Shown: positions 1-6,626, counted from the stretch's first letter. The stretch is 7,071 bases of DNA from Burkholderiaceae bacterium (GCA_031256125.1 JAIRRE010000277.1:1-7071), one strand, 5' to 3'. A program made the numbers and translations. Notes: generated from the letters alone by a model not told the origin.

Positions 1-742
1 ACTGCACACCTGTTTCGTTGAGTTGATGCGCCTCGTCGAACACCACGGCGTGTACTGTGGGCAGCAACTCGGCCATGCCCGATTCGCGGATCGCCAGATC
101 GGCAAAGAACAGGTGATGGTTGATGACGACCACGTCCGCCGCCAGCGCCGCGCGCCGCGCGCGGTTGACCGGGCAGGCGCGAAATTGCGGGCACTCAGCG
201 CCCAAACAGTTCTCGCGCGTGGAGGTGATGAGCGGCGCCAGCGGCGAGCGCTCATCGAATGCCGGCAGTTCGGCCAAATCGCCGGTATCGCTCAAGTGCG
301 CCCAGCGTTGGACACGCGCTATCTGGTCCAGCAGATGCGCTTCATACGTGGCCAGCGCCTGCCCGGCAAACGATAGCCGATGCGGGCAGACATAACTGGC
401 GCGCCCTTTGAGCAACGCCGTACGCACCGGCACGCCCAGCGCCTGAATCAGGCGCGGCAGATCGCGGCCGAATAACTGGTCTTGCAGCGTTTTAGTCGCG
501 GTGGAAAGCAGCACCCGCTGGCATGAAAGCAGCGCCGGAATCAAGTAGGCGTAGGTTTTGCCGACGCCGGTCGCGGCCTCGGCCACCAGCGCGCCGCCGC
601 GGGCGAAGGCACAGGCCGCCGCGCGCGCCAATTGCACCTGTCCGGCGCGCGAAGCAAAGCCCGGTGTGGCGCGCTCCAGTGCGCCGCCCGCCGCGAAAAC
701 TGCCTCGACACCAGCGGTTAGATCGAAATTACTATCCGGCAT
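1..742 (-). CDS. DinG/YoaA-type Fe-S ATP-dependent DNA helicase (N-terminal part, cut by window edge)
   Basis: Superfamily 2 helicase of the XPD/DinG group, which unwinds DNA 5'-3' in repair and in resolving R-loops and similar structures. Only the first 247 residues are in the window; the C-terminal helicase motifs lie beyond the left edge. Seen: a Q-motif-like region near residues 32-37 (RAGQVQ), Walker A AATGVGKT at 56-63, motif Ia STATKTLQDQL at 80-90, and the Walker B box DEAH at 236-239 preceded by VVINHHLFF (205-213). Four cysteines (119, 179, 184, 190) sit between motif Ia and the DEAH box, in the place and spacing of the 4Fe-4S ligands of this family. The start is the ATG at 740-742, preceded on the minus strand by GAGAAG (749-754) with a 6-nt spacer. 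It is transcribed divergently from the phosphatase gene. Whether it is DinG proper or its paralogue YoaA cannot be told from this part. The family call is firm. Confidence 0.95.
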   Translation of the reverse strand, partial: MPDSNFDLTAGVEAVFAAGGALERATPGFASRAGQVQLARAAACAFARGGALVAEAATGVGKTYAYLIPALLSCQRVLLSTATKTLQDQLFGRDLPRLIQALGVPVRTALLKGRASYVCPHRLSFAGQALATYEAHLLDQIARVQRWAHLSDTGDLAELPAFDERSPLAPLITSTRENCLGAECPQFRACPVNRARRAALAADVVVINHHLFFADLAIRESGMAELLPTVHAVVFDEAHQLNETGVQ

Positions 743-954
743 GCAATACTTCTCTATCTTGGCGGGGGCAGGGTAGACCGTGATTGGGCACAACCTTTCG
801 GGTTGGCATCTGTGCGGGCGGTTGGCGGCGTTGCCGCGTCCACACCTGGATCAGCACGATGCCCGCCGGCGCGGGGCGCGTTATGTCATGTTCCGAAAAG
901 CTATCCGCGCGGACCGTCAGAGCGCGTGAACAGAGTACAGAGTTTCTCATCTCG

Positions 955-970
955 GTAAATGTGAATTTAC
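955..970. promoter_or_regulatory. Inverted repeat GTAAAT-N4-ATTTAC (possible operator)
   Basis: Perfect 6-bp arms (955-960 and 965-970) are separated by GTGA. The repeat lies about 30 bp upstream of the TTGACA box, at the left end of the AT-rich island. The size and symmetry fit a dimeric repressor or activator site. I cannot assign it to a known regulator: it lacks the N6 spacing of TyrR boxes and is not an FNR or CRP site. In so AT-rich a stretch, short palindromes arise easily by chance. Confidence 0.3.
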
Positions 971-998
971 TTATGCATTAGTCGTCGCTAATAATATA

Positions 999-1024
999 TT
1001 GACATTTTTATTTGATAATATAAC
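999..1024 (+). promoter_or_regulatory. Possible sigma-70-like promoter for the phosphatase gene
   Basis: A perfect -35 consensus TTGACA lies at 999-1004. The best -10 candidate on the same strand is TATAAC at 1019-1024 (5 of 6), giving a spacer of only 14 bp, shorter than the usual 16-18. The overlapping GATAAT (1014-1019) and TAATAT (1016-1021) would be closer still. The AT-rich setting and position 65-90 bp before the ATG suit a promoter, but the spacing is poor, so it may need an activator or the true boxes may be elsewhere. On the opposite strand, TTGATT and TATATT with an 18-bp spacer could fire toward the helicase from the same place. Confidence 0.4.
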
Positions 1025-1041
1025 CTTGGTTTGTGTCTCAA

Positions 1042-1058
1042 ATCAAAACAGTCTTGAT
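1042..1058. promoter_or_regulatory. Inverted repeat ATCAA-N7-TTGAT (possible operator)
   Basis: The arms are ATCAA (1042-1046) and TTGAT (1054-1058) around a 7-nt spacer. A third copy of TTGAT lies at 1012-1016, inside the promoter-like region. TTGAT is the FNR half-site, but FNR sites read TTGAT-N4-ATCAA; here the arms face outward with a wider gap, so this is not a standard FNR box. It is reported as a symmetric element of unknown use. Confidence 0.25.
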
Positions 1059-1062
1059 AAAC

Positions 1063-1075
1063 GGTTAATTTAACC
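1063..1075. promoter_or_regulatory. Palindrome GGTTAA-T-TTAACC (possible operator)
   Basis: Six-base arms are perfectly complementary around a single central T. The site ends 13 bp before the phosphatase ATG, so a protein bound here would block transcription elongation or translation initiation. A related AACC-TT-GGTT motif lies at 1022-1031, which may indicate a second half-site pair for the same protein. No known regulator is assigned. Confidence 0.3.
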
Positions 1076-1088
1076 TCGTGCGAACGTT

Positions 1089-1952
1089 ATGCCCAGTCAG
1101 CCTCCCGGCCCGCTCCACCGCCTGCGCCTCCCGCGTGCGCCCGGCAGCGCCATACCCCAAGGCTACCGGCTCAGCGCCGCAATCGGCCTGGACCAGGGCG
1201 ATCGTCCGCAGCAGCAAGATCAGGTTGCTTTGTTTGCGCACCCCCGCGCCAACGGCTGCGTGATGAGCGTGGTCGCCGATGGCATGGGCGGGCGCACCGG
1301 CGGGCGCAAAGCCAGCAACCAGGTCGTGCTTACGGCGCGGCAACTGTTCGAGTATTACCTGCCCGGCGTGGATAACGCGGCAACGCTGCTGTGCCAAATG
1401 GCCAACCAGGCGCATACAGTGATCCGGCTCACGGGCGTGCTCGCCCAGCAGGAACCGCACAGTACCGTCGCCGCTTTCATCATCAACCCGGGCGGTGAAT
1501 GCGTCTGGATGCACTCGGGCGATTCGCGCATCTACCATTTTCGCGGCAACGCGCTGATTAAGCGCACGCTGGATCATTCCTATGTGCAAACGCTGGTCGA
1601 TCAAGGGCAACTGACCGAGGAGGAAGCGGCCCGGCATCCGCAATCGAACGTGCTCATCAGCTGCCTGGGGTCGGAGCGGGAACCGCAGTTGGACGTGCAC
1701 CGCATCCCGCGCCTGCGAATTGGCGAAGCGCTGCTGGCTTGCTCTGACGGCCTGTGGCACTACTTCACCGCCGAGGAGTTGGGCCTGGTAATCTCTACCC
1801 TGCCGCCGCGCCAGGCCAGCCGGGTACTGGTGCGCGAGGCACGCGCACGCGCCATGGGCGGCGGCGATAACCTGTCATTGGCTATCGTTCGCCTGGAACC
1901 GCTTGCGCCAGACCAGCAGATGGTCGGTTCGGCTTTCACGCCAGTAGACTAA
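1089..1952 (+). CDS. PP2C-family (PPM) serine/threonine protein phosphatase
   Basis: A 287-aa cytoplasmic metal-dependent phosphatase, predicted to remove phosphate from Ser/Thr of proteins using two Mn/Mg ions. PP2C motifs occur in order: GDRPQQQDQ (37-45, the R-x-x-x-x-D motif), VADGMGG (62-68, metal-binding Asp64), STVAA (125-129), SGDSRIY (143-149), TLDHS (160-164), GQLTEEEAARHP (173-184), LACSDGLW (216-223, metal-binding Asp220) and GGGDNLSLAIV (257-267, metal-binding Asp260). The length is typical of a stand-alone bacterial PP2C domain. There is no transmembrane segment, signal peptide or added sensor domain. The ATG at 1089 is the only reasonable start: an in-frame TAA lies at 1071-1073, and no good start follows before the first motif. 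No clear Shine-Dalgarno precedes it. No kinase, FHA or type VI secretion gene accompanies it here, so its target is unknown. The family call is firm; the role is open. Confidence 0.93.
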   Translation: MPSQPPGPLHRLRLPRAPGSAIPQGYRLSAAIGLDQGDRPQQQDQVALFAHPRANGCVMSVVADGMGGRTGGRKASNQVVLTARQLFEYYLPGVDNAATLLCQMANQAHTVIRLTGVLAQQEPHSTVAAFIINPGGECVWMHSGDSRIYHFRGNALIKRTLDHSYVQTLVDQGQLTEEEAARHPQSNVLISCLGSEREPQLDVHRIPRLRIGEALLACSDGLWHYFTAEELGLVISTLPPRQASRVLVREARARAMGGGDNLSLAIVRLEPLAPDQQMVGSAFTPVD

Positions 1953-1972
1953 ATCCGGGTTTGCGCCGATCT

Positions 1973-4240
1973 TCAAAGCCTGTCCAGCGCTGTCCTGATG
2001 TCTTGCTCGCTGATGAGTTCGCTCAAGACCACCGGCGGCTTGCCCGGCGCTTGCAGGAAATAGACCGGCACGCCGCTGCGGCCCAGGCGCTGTAGCTGCG
2101 CGGCGATGGCGGTGTCGCGCCGCGTCCAGTCGGCGCGGAAGGTTTGTACGCCCGCCGCATCGAGCATCGCCAGCACATCGGCGCGCGCCAAGGTGGTTTT
2201 TTCGTTGACCTGACAGGTCACGCACCAGGCGGCGGTGAAATCGACGAACACCGGATGGCCTGCGCCCAACGCGGCCTGCACGCGGTCGGGCGACCAGGGC
2301 TGCCAGCGTCCGGCGGGGGCGTTTCCTGCCGATGATGCAGCTGCTGGCAGGGGCTGGAGGTTAACCGCCAGCGGCCAGGCAACGGGCCACATCGCGGCCA
2401 GAACACCGAGTGCAATTAAGGTAATGACGATTCGTGCGCGGCCCGTGAGCGCCAACGCCCACAGCAGCAGCGCCAGCGCCACCAGCAGCGCCAGCAGCGC
2501 CGCTGCGCCGTCGAGTCCGCTTTGCCGGCCCAGCACCCAGACCAGCCAGACTACCGTGCCAAACATCGGGAAGGCCAGCAAACGCCGCAGCGTTTCCATC
2601 CACGCGCCGGGCTTGGGCAACAGCCACGCGACACCGGGAATAAAGCCCGCTGCCAGATACGGCAGCGCCATGCCGATGCCGATGGCGGCGAACAGCATCA
2701 ACGCCATCGCACTCGGCAGCGCAATGGTCAGCCCCAGCGACGCGCCCATGAACGGCGCGGTGCAGGGCGAAGCCACGGCTACCGCCAGCACGCCGGAAAG
2801 CAGCGCGTTGACGACGGGGTGCCGCGCTTCCAGCGCCAGTACGCGGCTGGGCAGCCAGCGGCCAAATTCAAATACGCCTGCCAGGTTCAGGCCGATCACC
2901 GTGAACAGCGCCGCCAGCGCCGCCACCACGGCGGGCGATTGCAATTGAAAGCCCCAGCCGAGCTGCTGGCCCGCCGCGCGCAGCGCCAGCATCAGCGCGC
3001 CCAGCAGCAAGAACGAGACTACCACGCCCGCGCCGTAGGCCAATCCGCTCAAGCGGTGCGCGCGCCGGTCTTGCGCGTGACGCGCAAAGCCCAACACCTT
3101 GATGGCCAGTATCGGGAACACGCACGGCATCAGGTTGAGTAACAGTCCGCCCACGAATGCACCCAGCAGCGCCCACAGGAAGACACGCCACGACACGTTG
3201 GCGCTCGCACGACTGGGCGCGTTTTGTGTGACCTCGGCGTCGGCTTGCGTTGATGGGGCTAGCGTGGGTAGCGCTTGGGCACGCGCCGCAGCAGGCGGCC
3301 ACGCACCATCAACCGGTGCCTGGACACGCCAGCCCTGCGAGTGGCTGGCGTTATCCGCCTCCAGCACCAGCGGCAACGTGGCGGGCGCATCGACGCGGTC
3401 GGGTGCAAGTGGCAAATCGGCCATCCACACTGTGCCCTGCCATGCTTGCCGCCAAGTGCGCGCGTCCAGCACCGCGCCGGGCTGAACGGGCGTGGCCGCC
3501 GTTACGAAAATGCCCGGCGTTTCCGGGAATAGCGTCAGTGGCGTTCCTTGCAAATGCTTCGGCAGCCCCGTCACGCGCAGTTGCAGACGCTGGCCGTTTA
3601 CAGTGGCGCGCGCCGCGCTATCCGCTAACGCCCGCGGCTGCGCTGCAAACGCGGCCTGGAAGACCGGCCCGGAAAGTGCCGTGGAACCAGCGATCGGCAG
3701 CCGCAAGTCGAATTCGCCGCTTTGCGGAATACATTCGCGCTGGCACACCAGCCAGGTGGCTTTCAGGTGTACCGGCAGCGCGTTGTCCAGCGGCCTGGGC
3801 CGGTATTGCGGCGTCACGATCAACGGCGCCGGCAGCAGTACCGTGCCTTCGTAACCGTAGTTGGCCAGGTTGCCGATGGCGATCCGGCGCGGTAGCGGCC
3901 AGGCGATGTCGCCCGCCATCACGCCCGGTGGCAGCGTCCACTCCAGTTGCGTCGGCTCGCCAGAGTCGCCGGAGTTCTTCCAGTAGGTGTGCCAGCCCGG
4001 TTGATGCGTCAGTTGCAGCCCGACCCAGACCGGGGTGGCGCTTTCGTCCTGACCATCCGCCTCGGTTTTGGGCATTTGTCCGACCGGCACGCCTTGCGGC
4101 GCGTAGGCCAGCAGTTCCGCCGTGACTTGTGGCGTTTTGACGATGGTGGATTCGATCTGCGCGGCGGCCCAGCCAGGCGCCAGCGCAGCCAGCGTCATGA
4201 TGAGTAGCAACAAGCGAAACAGGGGGCGCGCAAAAGGCAT
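1973..4240 (-). CDS. DsbD/ScsB-type thiol:disulfide interchange protein (membrane reductase)
   Basis: An inner-membrane protein of 755 aa that should carry electrons from cytoplasmic thioredoxin to periplasmic thiol proteins. In order: a signal peptide (1-27, hydrophobic core LLLLIMTLAAL, cleavage likely after AAA); a periplasmic DsbC/DsbD-N-like domain to about residue 340, with HTYWKNSGDSG (84-94) and the redox pair WLVCQREC (Cys166, Cys170); a DsbD transmembrane domain (about 351-630, around eight or nine helices) with NLMPCVFP (Cys373) and ASPCTAPFMG (Cys493); and a C-terminal thioredoxin domain with FTAAWCVTC (Cys673, Cys676) and the cis-proline motif SGVPVYF (722-728). All three cysteine pairs of a working relay are present. 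The C-x3-C N-terminal pair and HTYWKNSG block resemble ScsB-type proteins (copper tolerance in enterics) more than E. coli DsbD. No ScsC- or ScsD-like partner is in the window. The frame is open 55 codons further upstream, but the ATG at 4238-4240 puts the signal peptide at the N terminus. Confidence 0.92.
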   Translation of the reverse strand: MPFARPLFRLLLLIMTLAALAPGWAAAQIESTIVKTPQVTAELLAYAPQGVPVGQMPKTEADGQDESATPVWVGLQLTHQPGWHTYWKNSGDSGEPTQLEWTLPPGVMAGDIAWPLPRRIAIGNLANYGYEGTVLLPAPLIVTPQYRPRPLDNALPVHLKATWLVCQRECIPQSGEFDLRLPIAGSTALSGPVFQAAFAAQPRALADSAARATVNGQRLQLRVTGLPKHLQGTPLTLFPETPGIFVTAATPVQPGAVLDARTWRQAWQGTVWMADLPLAPDRVDAPATLPLVLEADNASHSQGWRVQAPVDGAWPPAAARAQALPTLAPSTQADAEVTQNAPSRASANVSWRVFLWALLGAFVGGLLLNLMPCVFPILAIKVLGFARHAQDRRAHRLSGLAYGAGVVVSFLLLGALMLALRAAGQQLGWGFQLQSPAVVAALAALFTVIGLNLAGVFEFGRWLPSRVLALEARHPVVNALLSGVLAVAVASPCTAPFMGASLGLTIALPSAMALMLFAAIGIGMALPYLAAGFIPGVAWLLPKPGAWMETLRRLLAFPMFGTVVWLVWVLGRQSGLDGAAALLALLVALALLLWALALTGRARIVITLIALGVLAAMWPVAWPLAVNLQPLPAAASSAGNAPAGRWQPWSPDRVQAALGAGHPVFVDFTAAWCVTCQVNEKTTLARADVLAMLDAAGVQTFRADWTRRDTAIAAQLQRLGRSGVPVYFLQAPGKPPVVLSELISEQDIRTALDRL

Positions 4241-4438
4241 GGTTGAAGAAGACGGAAAATACGCATTGTGATGTCCCGCTCGGCAACCAAGTTCCCAGCC
4301 CCGAACAAGCGGTTGGGCGATCTGCGCGGCGCGGCGGCGTGAAAATGGGTGTGAGTTTCCCATACCGCATGTTCGTTTGTTTTTACTGCCCGGGTGCACT
4401 TGCAACGCTGCCTGCTCCGGGTGACATGGAGAATTTCG
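4241..4438. other. Divergent intergenic region between the DsbD-type and methyltransferase genes
   Basis: This is 198 bp between two outward-reading genes, so it should contain both promoters. I could not find a convincing -35/-10 pair on either strand. The T-rich stretch around 4376-4387 is the most AT-rich part. A weak inverted repeat, ATGGG (4345-4349) and CCCAT (4359-4363) with a 9-nt gap, and a direct repeat CCGGGTG (4390-4396 and 4417-4423) are present but short enough to be chance. No gene is seen here. Confidence 0.6.
4428..4432 (+). promoter_or_regulatory. Shine-Dalgarno (GGAGA) deciding the methyltransferase start
   Basis: GGAGA lies 6 nt before the ATG at 4439. The frame is open further upstream (ATG at 4394, GTG at 4421), but those starts lack a comparable ribosome-binding site and would add residues that do not look like the family, so 4439 is preferred. 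Confidence 0.7.
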
Positions 4439-5689
4439 ATGAAGCTTTCAACTGATTCAGCACTGGCCGCTGCGCTAGGCCCGTGGGCGGAGCGTCTGCG
4501 CAAACGCTTCGATTTGCCCTTGCTGGTGCGCTGGAAGGGTGGCAGCGGCCTGAAGCTCGGCCAATTCGACACGCCCGCCGTCATCCTGGACGTGCTCGAT
4601 GCCAGCGGCGCGGCGGCGCTGCTTTCGCCCACGCTGGACAACCTGGGCCGCGCCTATGTCGAAGGCCATATCGACGTACAGGGCACATTGCAGGATATGT
4701 TGAACTTGGCGCACCGCCTGTCCGAAGTCGACCTGACCAGCGGATCGGCCGGGCTGGTGCAGCGGCTGGTTAACAAGGTGGCCAACGCCGTCAGCCACAC
4801 CAAGACGCAAGACAAGGAAGCCATCCAGTATCACTACGACGTTTCCAATGAGTTCTACGCCGAATGGCTCGACCCGGCAATGGTGTATTCCTGCGCTTAC
4901 TTCGAGCATGGCGACGAAACGCTGGAACAGGCGCAGATGAAAAAGATCGACCACATTCTCACCAAGCTGTGCGTGCAGCCGGGGCACAAGCTGCTGGACA
5001 TCGGCTGCGGCTGGGGCGCGCTGGTGATCCGGGCGGCGCAGCAATACGGCGCGCAATGCGTGGGCGTGACGCTGTCGCAAAACCAGTTCGATTTGGCCAC
5101 CGAGCGCGTCAAGGCCGCGGGTTTGCAGGACCGGGTTGAAATCCGCATGCAGGATTACCGCGATGTGCGCGGCCCGTTCGACCGCATCACCAGCGTCGGC
5201 ATGTTCGAGCATGTGGGGCTGAAGAATCTGCCCGCGTATTTCAAAACCATCCACGACCTGCTCACGCCCGAAGGCTGGGCGCTCAACCACGGCATTACCT
5301 CGACGGGCGAATGGAATAGCGACGACAGCGACGGTGGCGCACGCTTTATCAATCAATACGTCTTTCCCAGCGGCGAGCTGCCACACATCGGCACGGTGCT
5401 GACCACGATGCAGGAAGGGGGGCTGGAAGCCATCGACGTGGAAGGGCTGCGCCGCCACTACGCGCACACCCTGCAATGCTGGAGCGAGGCGTTTGAAGCT
5501 AAAACCGAACGCCTCAGACAATTGGTCGATGAAAAACGCTGGCGCATCTGGCGCATCTACCTGATGGGCTGCCAATGGGCCTTCGAGCACGACGAAGTGT
5601 CGATCTTTCAGGTGCTGTGCCACCGCGCCGGCCAATCCGCGCAGGTGCTGCCGTGGTCGCGCGGGTGGATGTACGGGGCCAGGGGCTGA
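4439..5689 (+). CDS. Cyclopropane-fatty-acyl-phospholipid synthase (Cfa) family SAM-dependent methyltransferase
   Basis: A 416-aa enzyme predicted to transfer a methylene group from S-adenosylmethionine to the double bond of unsaturated fatty acyl chains in membrane phospholipids, making cyclopropane fatty acids that stabilise the membrane under acid or stationary-phase stress. The N-terminal domain (about 1-120) is the lipid-binding part. YHYDVSNEFY (131-140) and YSCAYF (150-155) open the catalytic domain. The SAM-binding motif is LLDIGCGWG (185-193), followed by GVTLSQNQ (209-216), QDYRD (238-242) and VGMFEHVG (253-260). Residues matching the active site and bicarbonate pocket of E. coli Cfa are Cys152, Glu257, His284, Tyr341 and Cys378 (YLMGCQWAF). 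There is no signal peptide or transmembrane segment, as expected for a peripheral membrane enzyme. The length is slightly above E. coli Cfa (382 aa). Related members make other methylated lipids, so the exact product is not certain. The gene is probably first in an operon with the creatininase-family gene, 20 bp downstream. Confidence 0.93.
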   Translation: MKLSTDSALAAALGPWAERLRKRFDLPLLVRWKGGSGLKLGQFDTPAVILDVLDASGAAALLSPTLDNLGRAYVEGHIDVQGTLQDMLNLAHRLSEVDLTSGSAGLVQRLVNKVANAVSHTKTQDKEAIQYHYDVSNEFYAEWLDPAMVYSCAYFEHGDETLEQAQMKKIDHILTKLCVQPGHKLLDIGCGWGALVIRAAQQYGAQCVGVTLSQNQFDLATERVKAAGLQDRVEIRMQDYRDVRGPFDRITSVGMFEHVGLKNLPAYFKTIHDLLTPEGWALNHGITSTGEWNSDDSDGGARFINQYVFPSGELPHIGTVLTTMQEGGLEAIDVEGLRRHYAHTLQCWSEAFEAKTERLRQLVDEKRWRIWRIYLMGCQWAFEHDEVSIFQVLCHRAGQSAQVLPWSRGWMYGARG

Positions 5690-5696
5690 AAGCGCG

Positions 5697-5705
5697 GGGG
5701 AGGGT
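5697..5705 (+). promoter_or_regulatory. Purine-rich ribosome-binding site before the GTG start
   Basis: A G-rich run containing GGGAGGG ends about 5 nt before the GTG at 5710. It selects this start over the ATG at 5575, which lies inside the upstream methyltransferase gene. Confidence 0.65.
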
Positions 5706-5709
5706 AACC

Positions 5710-6579
5710 GTGGACAGCAGCACGCCAGCCATACCCGCCTTCGGCGCCACCGCGCCGCCGCGTTCGCGTTGGTGGTCGGATTGGAGCGCCGCCGACTTCG
5801 CCGCGCTTGACCGCGCGCGCGCCATCGCCGTGTTGCCGCTGGCCGCCACCGAACAGCACGGCCCGCATCTGCCGCTGTCGGTCGATGCCGACATCGCGCA
5901 CGCTATCGTGCGGGCGGCCTTTCCTGATTTACCGGACGATTTGCCCGCGCTGTTTTTGCCCGTGCAGCGCGTGGGCTACAGCCCGGAACACGCGGCTTTC
6001 CCCGGCACTTTGACGCTCAAGGCCGAAACCGTGATCCGTTTGTGGACGGACATGGCCGAAAGTGTGGCCGCCAGCGGCGTGCGAAAGCTCGTGCTGCTCA
6101 ACACCCACGGCGGCAACACCGGCCTGCTGGACGTGGTAGCGCGCGATTTGCGCGCACGGCTGAAAATGCTGGTCTATAGCGTGCCCAATTGGGATCGGCT
6201 GCCGCTGCAAGATGCCGCCGGGCGCGATTTGCTCGCCCGCTTCACGCTGGAGGAACGGCGCTTTGGCATCCACGCCGGGCAAATCGAAACGGCCATGATG
6301 CTGGCCCTCAGGCCCGATCTGGTGCGTATGGACCAAGCGTCCAATTTCGATTCCACCTCCGCCGAACGTGCGCGGCGCTACGCCGTTCTGGGCAACGGCG
6401 GCAGCGCCAAATTCGCGTGGATGGCGCAAGACCTCAACCCAGCCGGAGCGGTAGGCAATGCCAGCGCTGCCCGGCCTGAAGATGGTCAGGCGCTCCTCGC
6501 AGCCGCAGGCCGGGCGTTGGCCCGCCTGCTCACTGAAATCGACCAGTTACCGGAAGATACGGTGCGGGAAATCGCATAA
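5710..6579 (+). CDS. Creatininase-family metal-dependent amidohydrolase
   Basis: A 289-aa cytoplasmic hydrolase of the creatininase superfamily, whose members cleave cyclic or linear amide (C-N) bonds with a two-metal centre. Examples are creatininase, archaeal FAPy deformylase ArfB and the mycofactocin peptidase MftE. Seen: the family opening LPLAATEQHGPHLPLSVDAD (42-61), whose Glu48, His50 and Asp59 fit the metal ligands at the known spacing; the loop YSPEHAAFPGTLTL (90-103); LVLLNTHGGNTG (127-138) with ligand candidate His133; and HAGQIETAMMLALRP (188-202) with Glu193. The C terminus is a plain helix. The start is GTG 5710, chosen from the ribosome-binding site, and gives a 20-bp gap after the methyltransferase stop, so co-transcription is likely. 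Creatininase proper has NGHYEN in place of NTHGGN, so creatinine is not the expected substrate. No creatine, riboflavin or mycofactocin genes are nearby to suggest one. Confidence 0.9.
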   Translation: MDSSTPAIPAFGATAPPRSRWWSDWSAADFAALDRARAIAVLPLAATEQHGPHLPLSVDADIAHAIVRAAFPDLPDDLPALFLPVQRVGYSPEHAAFPGTLTLKAETVIRLWTDMAESVAASGVRKLVLLNTHGGNTGLLDVVARDLRARLKMLVYSVPNWDRLPLQDAAGRDLLARFTLEERRFGIHAGQIETAMMLALRPDLVRMDQASNFDSTSAERARRYAVLGNGGSAKFAWMAQDLNPAGAVGNASAARPEDGQALLAAAGRALARLLTEIDQLPEDTVREIA

Positions 6580-6626
6580 AGCGATTGGTTCGGACCAGTA
6601 TCTGTGCGCCGCTGTCAACCTTGCGC

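Larger units (their letters stand above)
743..1088. other. Intergenic region between divergent helicase and phosphatase genes
   Basis: This is 346 bp without a credible gene. The left part (743-950) has the GC-rich composition of the surroundings. It holds one small hairpin-capable repeat, CAACC (791-795) and GGTTG (801-805) with a 5-nt loop, in the untranslated leader of the helicase gene. I found no LexA-type CTGT-N8-ACAG box in front of the helicase. The short open frames here, such as 784-981, have no recognisable protein content. The right part (951-1075) changes abruptly to AT-rich sequence with promoter-like and operator-like elements, which are listed separately. Confidence 0.7.

Noticed and set aside
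784..981. A short plus-strand frame (65 codons) in the helicase-phosphatase intergenic region
   Set aside because: No ribosome-binding site, no recognisable protein features, and it runs into the AT-rich regulatory island.
890..1075. Possible LexA (SOS) box in front of the DinG-type helicase gene
   Set aside because: No CTGT-N8-ACAG could be found on either strand. ACAG and CTGT words occur (for example near 929-942) but not with the right spacing.
1065..1760. A 231-codon minus-strand frame opposite the phosphatase gene
   Set aside because: The plus-strand frame carries the full PP2C motif series. The antisense product shows no family features and its start lies in the AT-rich regulatory region.
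1953..1972. Bidirectional terminator between the convergent phosphatase and DsbD-type genes
   Set aside because: The gap is only 20 bp and contains no inverted repeat or T-run. Termination must occur inside one of the genes or depend on Rho.
3250..4125. A 291-codon plus-strand frame opposite the DsbD-type gene
   Set aside because: Its translation is Arg/Ala/Pro-rich low-complexity sequence, as expected from the complement of GC-rich coding DNA. The minus strand encodes a complete recognisable protein there.
4475..5635. A 386-codon open frame on the minus strand opposite the methyltransferase gene
   Set aside because: It is a mirror of the codon bias of a GC-rich gene. The plus-strand product has all Cfa motifs, while the antisense translation has no recognisable domain and a composition (high His, Gln, Val, Arg) typical of such shadows.
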